The position numbers and the translations under genes are program-made. DNA of 64,000 nt from Conchocele bisecta (taxonomy: Eukaryota > Mollusca > Bivalvia > Lucinida > Thyasiridae): positions 70,671,188-70,735,187 of the forward strand of contig CM055278.1 in NCBI GenBank assembly GCA_029237695.1, in the 5' to 3' direction. The notes under the pieces were generated by a model that saw nothing but the letters and a program-made list of their open reading frames with translations, searched no databases and was not told the DNA's origin. Positions 1 through 12,034 of the stretch are shown here, one piece after another (positions within the stretch are counted from its first letter, which is position 1; each line of letters opens with the position of its first letter).

Positions 1-41
1 TCACTTTCACAACTGATATCCCACGAAGCATGAATATAATA

Positions 42-299
42 CGAGACACGCCATGTGATTTTGTACCCAAGAAAAAGTGCGATTTCTCCTGAAAATATTT
101 ACAGAAGCTGTGATATTGTATGTATATGATGTTGTAAGTTGACGAGCTTTTCATAGCAAATGCGGAATAGAATTCCGCATTTGCTATGTAAATTTCGTCA
201 ACTTTTGCCATAATTTACGGAAAATATCGTAAATTCTGTAAATAGTGTTCATGAGACATAACACATGCTCTTAGATACAAAATCACATTGCGTGTCTCA
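42..299. mobile_element. MITE, TGAGACACGC family, copy 1
   Basis: About 24-bp terminal inverted repeats (GAGACACGCCATGTGATTTT at the left, its complement at 275-299 at the right) are flanked by TA at 40-41 and 300-301. The core at 139-201 is itself a near-perfect palindrome around GAATTC. There is no ORF. TA target plus short TIRs suggests a Tc1/mariner-mobilised non-autonomous element; this is an inference. A second copy is at 18090-18259. Confidence 0.8.
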
Positions 300-393
300 T
301 ATAGTTATATATAAGTCCATTAACAAAGCAATCCGCAGCGAATGTAAAGTGGTTAAAAAGGATACGTAACATTCCCCGCAAACATGGGACCAG

Positions 394-570
394 TTAACGC
401 CAAGTCGCGAGGTAGATCCCGCACAGACCCACTGCCAGAACCTGTACCACCGCGTAGGGGCTGAACTGACCGCTAGCCGCACATGTCGTGTACAGACAGA
501 CGTCCAGCTGTAGACAGTCGCCATACTTGTCCAGGTCCAGAATCATGCCATTACTCCAGCCAACGCCATC
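394..570 (-). CDS. Terminal coding exon of an unidentified membrane-anchored protein
   Basis: On the minus strand an acceptor (TATGTATTACAG before 570) opens a frame of 58 codons that ends in TAA at 394-396. The exon is clearly richer in GC and in G/C third positions than its AT-rich surroundings. The peptide begins with a Gly/Asp-rich part (GVGWSNGMILDLDKYGD), has cysteines at residues 19, 25 and 30 of the exon, and ends in a hydrophobic segment at residues 39-57 followed by a single Arg, so it looks like the extracellular stem and C-terminal transmembrane (or GPI-signal) end of a surface protein. The acceptor is in phase 0. Upstream exons would lie at higher coordinates; I could not find them, and repeats fill most of the next 8 kb. 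No family recognised. The start is an acceptor, not a Met. A MITE ends 94 bp downstream of the stop. Confidence 0.6.
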   Translation of the reverse strand, partial: DGVGWSNGMILDLDKYGDCLQLDVCLYTTCAASGQFSPYAVVQVLAVGLCGIYLATWR

Positions 571-1535
571 CTGTAATACATAGTTATTATTATGCTATTA
601 TTTTGAAATATGAGGTGCATGTGTAACACTCGTTTCTTTATCAGATTTGCAAACATCTAGAGTACGTACACCAATGTGCCGACTATATCTCGCTGTCCGT
701 AAGCGGGCGTATACAAAATTAATATAAGGTGCCGGATTCTGAACAATTGCTACCGAACGAACTATTAACTATTATTTTGAAATATGAGAGTTATGGTTAT
801 GTTTGTGAAAGCAATGTATAATATTGTGAACTTGACCTTGAGGTTAGCAGGGGTCTGAGGGTTGTGGATTTGACACGGCATGATAGAGAATCATTAGAGG
901 AAGGTATGTGTGAAATATCATGAAGTGGCGGGAAAGGAAACAAATGTTGACTACGACACCAGGGGTATGTCACAAGCACTTCTTCCATCGGAAGGCGCGC
1001 TAAAAATAGTTTATTTAATTATCATTTTGAAATATGAGATGTTTTCAAAGCCACAGAAACCAGTGGGAAACATTCATTTCTTTATAGGATTCACAAACAT
1101 GGAGGGAAATAAATCACATATTTTAGAATACTAGTGGAGTTAATAAATTGTTGTCTACACACTGAGTACAAGTGCAACCGAGACTTAGATTAATTAATTA
1201 CAGTGTATACTTGTTTACTCAAAGTCCAGGGGACTGACATAAATAGTTTGAGTTTACGAACATTTGAGTTAACAAGTTATTATATAGGAAAACCTGTACA
1301 TGTACATATAGGAACATGAATTTGAGTTATCAGTAGTTGAGAGTTCGAGGTAACGAGTGTACACTGTGTCTTTCTTTGACAGAAAAGTATTACAGAAGAC
1401 ACAACACACATTAGAGATTCATTTTCAGACAGATAATGCCCCGTATAAACTACCCGGGCACTCCTTTATGTTGATGCACTCACCTGGACATCATATTCCC
1501 CGCCAATACCCTGGGATCCTTCGGCCGTCACAATG
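571..1535. other. Intergenic or intronic DNA with one diverged array monomer
   Basis: No coding signal. Positions 825-970 contain a single monomer related to the array at 10.9-11.4 kb (a gaccttgaggttagcagggg-type string, then a tgatagagaatcattagagg-type string). The phrase 'attattttgaaatatgag' recurs near 597, 770 and 1022. The rest is unremarkable AT-rich DNA. Confidence 0.6.
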
Positions 1536-1680
1536 TACTGGGGAATACACAACTATTGCATTGGCGAATACACACATATTGGATTGGCGAATACACAAAG
1601 ATTTTACTGTGGAATACACAACTATTGTACTAGGGAATACACACATATTGGATTGGTGGATTGGTGGATTGGTGGATTAG
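1536..1680 (+). repeat. 23-24-bp minisatellite, short left array
   Basis: About six units of the form gaatacacacatattggattgg or gaatacacaaagattttactg, ending in a shorter repeat of 'ggattggt'. It is the same unit, on the same strand, as the long array at 6758-8168. It abuts the left arm of the foldback-like structure. Confidence 0.9.
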
Positions 1681-1820
1681 GCCCTGGGCGTATGGTTTTT
1701 AGTACCATCTCTGCGCACCAAAGATATTTGTTACCAATGTGACTAAACATATATACTCTATATATTCCCGCATGATATACCTCCAGAAGTAGTAGCTTAA
1801 GCCTTGTAATTTGCATAAAC

Positions 1821-2710
1821 AAGATGGCCGCCAATGAAAAAATACTTCACTACATGTAGGGGCATATCGTTTTGTGGAAGCAGTTTTTAAAGTACAAATA
1901 CGCATACACCTTAGGCATTTAATACTTCATAGACGACTTAATGTTTATCAATCCATTTTATTAGGAATATTATGTACAGAAACCAACATGGCCACCATTT
2001 TACACTAATTCTATGAATTATTTAAAGAAACAGGCACGCACGAGCAGTTAAGTGTTGACACTACACACATATATAAAACTAACATAGTCCCAATGTGTTT
2101 AGCATATTGGTATTAATAATAATACGCAACAAAAACATAACATTTGTGGCATAAAGGTGTTATATTGCATTTACAATATGGCCGACCTTATGAAATGCAT
2201 ATCCAGTGTCTGGGATATTTATATGCAACGGCGCTGTTTCAGCAGCCACAGAATGGTTAATGCAATAGAAATTCTGATATTTCATAACTGACATGTTATA
2301 CAGTGGCTATAAACCAATTTCACGATAAAAAGAAAAGTGTGTAAATTCAAAATGGCCGCAATTTTGTACAAATTTCGTAAACTATACTTATAACTTTGAT
2401 ATCAATGTCGGTACCACATACCCGTTCAAAACTGCAAAGATCACACGCATGTTATACACATTCGTTGATATACAGCTTATTAAAAGCATGAAAAAGAACA
2501 TACACATATTCATTTGCATATTTATGATATCCATCACTGTAAAATTGGAACAGCAATTTCTGGAATTCAGTTCACGTATTGCCCAAAACATATCAGCCAA
2601 GAGCAAACCGATCAGCTTTGACGATTAAACCATTGGCATGCCTAAATAATGTTCTCAATACTCGTTTGAGGCAACTATGATCTGCATACTTTCAAAATGG
2701 TCGCCATTTC
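1821..2710 (+). repeat. Left arm: diverged ~171-bp monomers
   Basis: Five recognisable monomers carry ATGGCCGCC(A/T)TTT-like cores at 1821, 1986, 2177, 2350 and 2694; the last gap is two periods. Spacing is 163-191 bp. Divergence between monomers is high, so the array is old. Confidence 0.65.
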
Positions 2711-5560
2711 GTACAATATGTGTAGAAATGAAACTAAACCCCCATATGCATTCTATCGGTAGCGACTGAATAAAAATGATAATTGTGTATTATATATAAT
2801 TTTTAGTATGACTCGAAGCTGTAATACATACCCGTTTTTACATTTACAATATATTGTACTGTGTGCTTATCATGCGATTTGGGGACTGTACAGGTATTTG
2901 ATTAAAAATATAATATCCTCTACCAACTCTCATTAGCAATATTATATCTGTCTGATTGGACATATTATGGACATCATGTGTTATTCCATTTTGTATTTTG
3001 TCTCATGCATTACCATGCACGGCATACTGTGCAAGAAGAAACGTCAATATGAGTAAGAAAATGAACACAATTCATATGACAAAATTAAATTTAAGCGAAA
3101 TTATGTAACATAGCCAATTAATATAATATAACATGCACTTTCAGCGACAATTTAATATATGCACGAAATTACCGCCAACTAAGACTAAACGAAAGTTAGA
3201 ATTGTCGACATTACACTACTGTTGTACACTGTTCTGTTATTACCACCTTGTGTACACGTAAACATGTAACATAGATGACTGTCCATGCAACCAGCATGTG
3301 ATATGAATATCATGAGTACATGTATATGAGTCGGAAATACCTGTTTGAACATGTAGCGAACATTATATATCACTTCATTCGTGTAATAGTTTGTCCTGCC
3401 TCATTGATTACTTTATGTTGAATACCGACCTCAGGGAAACATGACGGCAAAGCAAGCAAGAGGGTTATAATGTATGTTTTGATCAGTAACATTACAAATA
3501 ATGTCAAGATACCACCACTATCACCGAACACGACTATCAAAACAACGTATACTAAGCGGTTAACGTTCTATTTCTAGCTAATTGCCTCAGTGTGTATTTG
3601 TGGGACCGTGTACTGTTAATCGTGGAATCAATTTTAGTGTACATTCAATACTCGACCTACCTGCACGTATTTTGTGCATTATCCTTATTTGCCAGGCAAG
3701 GAAGTGGTGTTCGGTCTATCGGATGTATTAATTACTATTTTCCATGCACATGCATGCCTAACCGAACTTAAGTGGACCAATATATGTCTAGTGTTACTGC
3801 AGATGGGCTATTAATAATTACAACCAAATAGTAAATGGATATGCCATTCGCTCATGTAGCGTATTCATTGGCATAACCTATGTGTATACACAGGCCAGTT
3901 TCAGACTAATCAACCATATGTATGTTATTTGTTCGACTTGCATACCGTACAGTGATATACAATTCAAACTAATGTAATATATGAAGTCCTTCTCGTTGCA
4001 ACTACACACACACATTCTGGAATGGTACATGTTTTTCATAAGCATGAATTCCATGGACAGCAGAGTATGATTCCGAAATGTAGGTATATTTAATAATATA
4101 ACAATTTCTTTAATGACTATCCATGAATTACCGTGTTTTACCAGTGAAATCGAAATCCATCTTACACCCGTGAAATACCAGATTCGCCGTGAAATAATTT
4201 ATTCACATGGGTTGTTTATCATATCTGAAAAGATAACAAATATAACTAGGAATACATGTATAAACTTGGATCATGAAACATGAAGACTTATTGGCAAAAT
4301 GAATAATGATGCTGGATAGACGACTATGTTGACGTATATGTGTCGATTAATTTCTCGTGACACATTATGGTGGATGCTGACGTGTTGTAGAAAGAATGTA
4401 TCACCATGCATAGGTTTTTCACACGCAACTTGTCATAAAGTGCAGCTCTTTTTTGTTATTACCAATGCACGGTGGTTTATTATATGTGGTCTTATTTCGG
4501 TATACATGTATTATAAATATTCTGAATAAAACAAGCAGTACAGCGGTTAACCTTCGACATGCAGTTGGTAGAAGTATTATATTTTCAGCTCTAGGTTCGA
4601 TGCCCCAACCAGGATGCAATAAGTACTGACAGTGCTCATTAATACTACTATATCCAAAACAAAATATTTTGATAACAATATAATATCCGCCCAGTATGTG
4701 CCGCATGCCAAGGGGTAAAACAATCTCCTTTTCGTTCCTTTGTTTATTTTCATACATCCGCCGATAACATAAACATGATAAATTGTAACATTTCGTGATT
4801 GTGTTGTAGTTTCTGTTAACCATGACATACTGTTTGCATATTTGCGATACATGGTTTCATTCTATAGCTGCCCCAAGACCAATAGTCAAAGTGAAATGAC
4901 GTTTGCGCTAAAGCTTCTGGGATAATTTGCGTTAATGTACTATCCGTCAATCTAATTGGCGGCCGGGGTTATCCATTCATGTCAAAATATTAGTTTTTAT
5001 ATTGTTTATTTGCAAAGTACCTTGCCATAAATATATAACGCATGCACCAAGTTGTCTTCTGTATTCCTAATACGACCGCATACTAATAACCTTGGCTGAA
5101 CGAGCAACTGCCGTTAAAAGATGATGGCTGGTATACTTGTCATAGGAGAATAACAATTAGTGCTTAATTTAATTACTGATAATACATATAGAGTATTACC
5201 ACTATTACATAAACACGGTAAGTAACTGGACCATTGTGCATGCATATATAGTAGATACTGATTCCATACAATTTGTATTAAATATTAAAAATCTGACTTT
5301 TCTGTAGAGGATGTACACAAGTTGTAATTATTGACTAATATCATATACGATTATTTTAAAGACGGACGGACAGTAATGTAATATATACAACTAATACTTC
5401 CAACGTATATGATTAGGACACAGCAGTCTAAGCAGCCTTGCAACGTTTAGTTTCAGACTGGAACATGATGTACTCATTGATATAGTCGGGGCCTATCAAT
5501 TAACAGTTAATAGTCGACCCAGATATAGTGAGTATGTCAATGTATGTACATGTACATACT
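2711..5560. other. Interior of the foldback-like structure, no gene found
   Basis: AT-rich sequence with only short, unconvincing ORFs on both strands. A degenerate tRNA-like stretch lies at 4555-4612: 'gcagttggtagaag' resembles an A box and 'ggttcgatgcccc' is a good B box, which suggests an old tRNA-derived SINE head rather than a functional tRNA because no cloverleaf can be closed. Confidence 0.45.
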
Positions 5561-5576
5561 TGACAAAATGCCTGTA

Positions 5577-6640
5577 AAATAGCGGCCATCTTTGATTTAC
5601 ACAAATTATAATTATATTCCTTTAAAATATGAGAAGTAAATAGTTTGTTATGTGTCACCTCGTATGTGTCGAAATTGTTAACATTCCACTTCTGGTATTA
5701 CTGGTACAAAATGATGTAATTTCTGTTAGTAGGTTAACACTGGCCGCCACCGTTTCTCATATAAATTTAAACGTTATTTATATTCTGACATATGCCATTG
5801 TTAGCACGATTGCGTCTAATCATCTTGTGAGCCCAACTATGTTGCTTGGTACCGAAGCTGATCATGACAGGCAGTGTGTGCCAACTGATCCGCATAATCA
5901 ACTCAATTCATATAAAAAGGCGTCCACCTTGGATTTATTGAACATGTAGATATCACAAAATTACCGTAAACAGGTGGATGCATTATATTTATTAATTATC
6001 CGAAGTTGGTTGGCAAATTCCCTTCGTGTATGCATGTACGATACATATAGAGAGCAAAATTCTATAAACTATATGAAATGTTCAACAATTGCTGCCATCT
6101 TGTTTGTGAAACTTAACAAGTGTGCACGACAACCATAATGCTTCTAACACATGTAATGTTTAGGATACATATATCCGAACGACCTCTGACCGTATTACAT
6201 CAGAACTAGTGTTTGGTACACACATTGATAGCACGTCTTTGTCAATTTATTTACATATTTTATGAAATTCTTGTAAAATGGCGGCCATCTTGGATTTTCA
6301 CAAGCTCGGTTCAGGCTTATATCGATTGTTATATATTCGATATATTCGAACGACCTCTGACCGTATTACATCAGAACTAGTGTTTGGTACCCACATTGAT
6401 AGCACGTCTTTGTCAATTTATTTACATATTTTATGAAATTCTTGTAAAATGGCGGCCATCTTGGATTTTCACAAGCTCGGTTCAGACTTATATCGATTGT
6501 TATATATTCGGTAATGTATTAGCTGTTAAATAAATTAAGATGCACCAATATAACCCTTCTAATGTTGGTTCCACAATGTAGTATATCTCCTACGATAGCC
6601 GATCCTTTTTTCACTGGCGGCCATCTTGTTTATGCAAATA
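5577..6640 (-). repeat. Right arm: ~171-bp monomers in reverse orientation
   Basis: Monomers carry GGCGGCCATCTTGGATTT-type cores at 5577, 6090, 6275, 6446 and 6613. Two adjacent monomers (6176-6346 and 6347-6517) are almost identical, with two or three substitutions and a 171-bp period, so at least one local duplication is recent although the array as a whole is old. Confidence 0.75.
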
Positions 6641-6757
6641 AATAGGCTTAAGCCTATCATGCGGAAATATATACAGTATATGTGTCTAAACACATTGGCA
6701 CCAGAAATCTTTGGTGCGCTCGGATGGTACCGACAACCCTATCGCGCCCAGGGCCTA

Positions 6758-8168
6758 GATACACAAATATTAGATTGGCGAATACACAAAGATTTTACTG
6801 TGAATATACAAATATTGTACCGGTGAATACACAAATATTGTACTGCGGAATAGTCCAATATTGTACTGGAGAATACACAAATATTGGATTGGCGGATACA
6901 CAAAGATTGTACTGATGGATACACAAATATTGTATTGGGTGAATAATCAAATATTGTACTAGGAGTAGGAAATACACAAATATTGGATTGGTGAATACAC
7001 ACATATTGGATTGGCGAATACACAAAGATTGTATTGGGGAATATACAAATATTGTACTCGGGAATACACAAAGATTGCACTGTGTCATACCCAAATATTG
7101 TACTGGGGAATATACAAAGATTTTACTGTGAAATAGTGTATTGCGGAATACACGAAGAGTGTAATGGAGAACACACACATATCGGATTGGCAAATACACA
7201 AAGATTGTAATGGTGAATACACAAATATTGTATTCATGAATACACAAAGATTGTACTGGGGAATACACAACTATTGAATTAGCGAATACACAAATAATTT
7301 ACTGGGGAATACACAAACACTGACAAAAAGATTGTACTGGGTAATACATAAATATTGGATTGGTGAATACTCAAAGATTGTACTGAGGAATAGACAAATA
7401 CTACACAAATATTGTACTGGGAATATACAAAGATTTTACTGTGAAATAGTGTATTGTGGAATACACGAAGATTGTACTGGAGAACACACACATATCGGAT
7501 TGGCAAATACACAAAGATTGTAATGGTGAATACACAAATATTGTTTTCATGAATACACAAAGATTGTACTGGATAATGCACAAATATTGAATTAGTGAAT
7601 ACACAAAGAATGTACTGGGGAATACACAAACACCGACACGAATATTGTACTGGGTAATACACACATATTGGATTGGTGAATACACAAATATTGTACTGGG
7701 GAATACACAACTATTGGATTGGAGGATACAAACATATTGGATTGGTGAATACACGAAGATTGTTCTGTGGATTACCCACATATTAGATTGGTGAAAACAC
7801 AAAGATTGTTCTGGGTAATACACAAATATGGATTGGAAAATACACAAAGATTGTACTGAGGAATACACAACTATTGGATTGGTGGGTACACGAAGATTGC
7901 ACTGGGGAATACACAAATATTCGATTAGTGAATACACACAGATTGTACTGGGGAATACACAAATAATGCACATGTATTGGTGAATATATAAATATTGTAC
8001 TCGGGAACACACATATTGTATTGGGGAATACACACATAGTACATTGTATTGTGCTGGGAAATACACAAATATTGTACTGGGTGAATACAACAATATTACA
8101 CTGGGGAATTCATAAATATTGGATTGATGGAAATACAAATATTATACTGGAGTATACACAGATTATCA
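6758..8168 (+). repeat. Long 23-24-bp minisatellite
   Basis: About sixty units alternate between two types, one with ATATTGTACTGGGG and one with ATATTGGATTGGT after a common GAATACACAAA. Some 200-300-bp blocks repeat as a higher order: the block around 7130-7260 recurs around 7440-7570. The unit length is not a multiple of three throughout, and the ORFs across it are artefacts of the repeat. Confidence 0.95.
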
Positions 8169-8929
8169 AAAACAAAAATAATTGTCATATTATAATGGCC
8201 ATTAGCATGTTGTAGTATACTGGCCATTAGCATGTTCTGCGACGTTTTTTGATCTGCTTTAAATCAGAGCCTGTCTTTTATTTACCAGTTCCAACATGTT
8301 TTGTCTCGAACAAAATAACACGGGACAAGCTTGGGCTGGACATAGAATGCTTGTACAATCAGAAGGTACAATAACATTTTTATTGCATCAAATGGGCTTT
8401 TGCATTGTTGACACTTACACTGCTGAAAAAATTAGTTGTCTGCTGTTTATTTTCTCTTTTCCATTTCTCTCATCTGAAAACCATGTTTTTATTGACAAAG
8501 AAGGCAAAATATGAAACAACATCAGACGGCAATTTTCGTGTTCAGCGTTCTAAGGGCTAAATATCTTAATGTACTAATGTAATATTAAGTAAATACAATG
8601 TAATATACATGTTATGTGATCAATACAACTTCAAGTATGATGTGGTGTTTATGCAATAATACAGTCTAACATTTGTGGAAATTTAATATGATATTTATTA
8701 ATGGTAATGATTTCATAAGAAACCAGCATGACTTTGTTTCTTATGACCTCAGTAAACTTGTTAAATAAATATCATATTAAGGTAGTTGTACCCTTCTTGT
8801 GACCCCATGTAAAGTCTAGGGAAATCTAATAAAAAAACCTACTAATAAAACAATACATACTTACACCAGATGGCAGCGGCCCGCATGTCGAGCCCGCAGA
8901 GGCATTTGATGGTCTCAGAATGCATTTAT
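8169..8929. other. No gene seen
   Basis: AT-rich unique-looking sequence. 'tggccattagcatgtt' is duplicated at 8196 and 8219. Otherwise nothing supportable. Confidence 0.5.
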
Positions 8930-9895
8930 TTGAAGTTTGAATTCAGGTTTTTGGAGATATAAGGTATGCAAAAGCTTTAACGCAAACTTTAGTCATTTGA
9001 CCTGGATCTCGGGCTATGGAATGAACATATGGATGATAATAAAGCATTATTTGAAGTTTGAAGTAAATCGGAGTAAGTGTTGTGGAGATATAAGGTATGT
9101 AAAAACTTTAACACAAATTTCAAAGTCATTTGACCTTGACCTTGGGCTGGGTGCGGGCATGTGAACCACAATGGGCAGGCTATTACATGAATCATAGATA
9201 TAAAAGATGATGAATAAGAAGTATTAGATGTTGGAAGTAAATCGGAGTAAGTCTTGTGGAGATATAAGGTATGCAAACACACATTTCAAAGTCATTTGAC
9301 CTTGACCTTGGGCATAAACCTGGGAGGCTATACAATGAAAATAGATGAGAATAAGAATAGTGTTGGAAGTAAATCGGAGTAAGTCTTGTGGAGATATAAG
9401 GTATGCAAACACACATTTCAAAGTCATTTGACCTTGACCTTGGGCATATGGACCACATGGACAGGCTATGGAATGAAAATATGGATGATGAAAAGGAAGT
9501 ATTGGAAGTTGGAAGTAAATTGGAGTAACAATTGCGGAGATATAAGGTATGTGAAAACTTTAACGCATATTTTATAATAAAGCAAACTTCTAAGTCATTT
9601 GGCCTTGATCTGGGGGCACAGGGGCCGCATGAGTGGGACACAGAATGAATATATGGATGATGCCCACCAATAAGCATACGAAGTTTCAAGCAAATCTGAT
9701 AAGCGGTTACAGAGATAGTAGGTATGTGAAAACTTAACGCAAATTTTGACAGAAACTTTAAGGCAAACTTCTAAGTCATTTGACCTTGACCTTGGGGCAC
9801 AGGGGCCGCATGAGTGAGACACAGAATGAATATATGGATAATGACCAATAAGCAACCACAGTTTCAAGCAAATCCGACGAGGGTGATTATTATCT
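8930..9895 (+). repeat. Tandem array with CTTGACCTTGGGC motif, 130-175-bp units
   Basis: Landmark 'ggagatataaggtatg' occurs at about 8953, 9083, 9258, 9389, 9536 and, diverged, 9710. Most units contain 'catttgaccttgaccttgggc'. ORFs on both strands here are shadows of the repeat. Confidence 0.9.
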
Positions 9896-10904
9896 GACAC
9901 TCTTCTGGTAAACCGCTATATGGCAGTTTTAACAGTATGAATGTACGTTGTTCCATTTAGGCGATGGTAATATCGATATCGGGTCGATACAATGATAACA
10001 CGATAACGATGACGCGATATCACGATGATGATATTACGATATTATATCGTTATCGTAGCATCGTACTATTTTCATCATAATAACGTACTATGTCATCGTA
10101 GATTCTCTGATTGCACGTGTACATGTTGATCAGGAACTACGTACACTGATTGCAAATGTACCTAGTATACAACATCCGATCATACATAAGACAAGATAGT
10201 TCTATTTAATCATAATTTCATCTTTGGCAGTCAGTAGATTCTGTAAACGGGATCAAGTTAGTTCTACGCATTCTAATCTCCTTGCCGATCATCCCCCGAT
10301 TTCCAAATATCACTCGCAGGCAGGTGCACATTGACCTGAGTTAATTACTCGCGCGGATATCCATCGCGCAATTCGGGCACCCTGCTATGTGTTGGCACGA
10401 TTTATGTGACAATCTTATGCAAATTATTACAGGATAGTATAAACATGAAATAGTGTTGATGCCAGTTTAGCAAGTCTGGCTACCTTGATTGTATGAGCTG
10501 CGGTGGTTCAGTGGTTGATGTAATGGGCATAAGACCCGTCGTACCGGTTCCAAAACTCGCCAGAACCACTAGTAATTTCAGTGTGTTGTTATGCAAAATA
10601 GAAATAATATTCACAAATGTTACCGACAAGCCTATATATATGTAAACTATGCTGAGAAGGAAAAAGGAAAAGAAAAGTTTACTCCCGTTAAGTCGCAATA
10701 ACCTGTTTATTATTTGATGTATAAACTCGATACACATGTCAGAAGGTGTATAGAGTGCAGTTACCTGCATAGACACTGGCCCATCATCTTTGGAAAACGC
10801 GTATCAATGGATTTGGTAACAAGAGTTTTCAGAAGACAACGAAGCGCGCCTAGTGGTGCTTTAATTAGTTTAACGAATATCAAGAAGCTGTGTGAAAGGA
10901 ATCA
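9896..10904. other. Spacer with CGATA-rich stretch and a tRNA-like SINE remnant
   Basis: 9960-10080 is cryptically simple DNA rich in 'cgat', 'atcg' and 'gata' on both strands and able to fold on itself. 10497-10560 looks tRNA-derived: 'ggtggttcagtggttgatg' (A-box-like), then 'ggttccaaaactc' (weak B box). No gene is supported. Confidence 0.4.
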
Positions 10905-11440
10905 GAAATTAAAAGAAATTTGCCCCAATGTTAAGTTCACGAAAGCGCTAAAATTGTGCGTTTGACCTTGTGATTAGCGGGGGTCTGATGGTTATATATT
11001 TGACAGGGTATGATAGAGAACTATTAGCGAAAGGGATGTGTAACATATCAAGAAGAGCGGTGAAAGGAAACAGACATTATAACAAATTCCCCCCAATGTT
11101 AAGTTTGTGAAAGCACTAAGCCTTATGCGGGGTTACCGGGGGTCTGAGGGTCATGGATTGTCACAACATAATAGAGAATCATTAGAAAGAGGCATGTGTT
11201 AAATATCAAAATGTTTGGAGAAATGAAACAAATTTCTTTCAACGTTAAATGTATGAAAGTACTAAGACTGTGACATTGACCTTGTGGTTAACGAGGGTCA
11301 GACCGTCGTGCATTTGGCATTTGAGACGGCATGATAGAGAATCATTAGAGAAAGGCATGCGTGAAATATCAAAACATTTGGTGAAAGGAGACAGAAATGA
11401 TAACATCTTTCCCCCCAATGTTAAGTTTATGAAAGTTTAA
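10905..11440 (+). repeat. ~157-bp tandem array
   Basis: Three to four units. Each contains 'gaccttgtgrttarcgrgggtc', then 'tatgatagagaatcattag', then 'ccccccaatgttaagtt'. The same unit family makes the array at 50.2-51.0 kb and the single relic at 825-970. Confidence 0.85.
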
Positions 11441-11510
11441 AAACGTTATTTTGTCTCTTCATCTCATCTCATCTTCATCAGGGACGAAGGTCGGGTCAAT
11501 ACGAAATTAA

Positions 11511-11964
11511 GTTTGTTTGTTTGTTGGGGTTTAACGGCCTATCAACATCTAAGGTCATTTAATTAAGGCCGGGTGAATGGGTTTAGTACTAAATCCCATA
11601 CATTACCTGTAAATGTTCATGTACATGTTCAAGTACATGTACAAATGGGGGGAAAATCCCAAAATCAGAACTGAATATTTACAATAAAAGCAACTATATA
11701 TTCAGCCCTGAAATAAGAATGACTCTGATCTGATGCCAGGTCCTCGCCACACCAGAATCACTTGACCCCCTCCCAAAAGCAGTAGGAACAGTAATAATCT
11801 TACTACTTTTATAATGGGCAATAACCCAATTCAACTCCCAGGTAACAAAAAGAGCCAAAGATAAAAATGTACCTCAGGGTCAAGCCAGGCAAATCGTGAT
11901 TCCTATAAGGAGGAACCCCACCGTTAATTTACGCCGTCGCGTTCGCCCGACCAACCACCCACTA
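11511..11964 (+). mobile_element. SINE copy A (454 bp) with 12-13-bp target duplication
   Basis: The direct repeat AATACGAAATTA(A) at 11498-11510 and 11965-11976 brackets a copy of a family present four times in the window. The head is tttgtttgttggggtttaac; the conserved body contains 'cagaactgaatatttac' and 'tgatgccaggtcctc'; the end is CCACCCACTA without poly-A. Copies C and D keep a good pol III B-box-like GGTTCGAtCCC at the place where this copy is degenerate. Long target duplications imply LINE-assisted retroposition. The RUDI/V-SINE group is known in molluscs; whether this is that family is untested. Confidence 0.75.
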
Positions 11965-12034
11965 AATACGAAATTATACGAAATTAAGAAGAACGTTAAT
12001 TTCCTCTCTACACGACGTAGACATCAATGGTGAT

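Larger units (their letters stand above)
1680..6757. mobile_element. Foldback-like element with long inverted arms
   Basis: The segment 1680-1845 recurs as its reverse complement at 6605-6757, sharing aggccctgggcg, gcgcaccaaagat, ccgcatgata and ttgcataaacaagatggccg. Inward of each terminal block the arms carry ~171-bp monomers marked by AAGATGGCCGCC: forward at 1821, 1986, 2177, 2350 and 2694, and in reverse at 6613, 6446, 6275, 6090 and 5577. Four mirrored pairs of positions sum to 8432-8452, so the two arms are mirror images about position ~4220. No transposase was seen inside. Known foldback elements (Drosophila FB and Galileo, sea urchin TU) have long termini made of tandem repeats; membership here is inferred. 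Confidence 0.6.

Noticed and set aside
4555..4612. tRNA gene
   Set aside because: A and B boxes are visible but acceptor and anticodon stems cannot be paired; more likely a SINE head.
4419..4823. 134-codon minus-strand frame
   Set aside because: Includes the translation of a tRNA-derived SINE remnant; composition not coding.
6739..8138. Several long minus-strand open frames (up to 245 codons) rich in Tyr, Ile, Cys and Val
   Set aside because: They are frame products of the 23-24-bp minisatellite; units change phase and no domain or splice structure supports a protein.
6758..8168. CRISPR-like array
   Set aside because: Units are contiguous, degenerate and without unique spacers; this is a eukaryotic minisatellite.
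9192..9689. 165-codon minus-strand frame with CPRSRSNDFEMCV-like repeats
   Set aside because: Repeats of the tandem array translated; no conserved residues beyond the DNA repeat.
10497..10560. tRNA gene
   Set aside because: Same reason: promoter-like boxes only, no cloverleaf.
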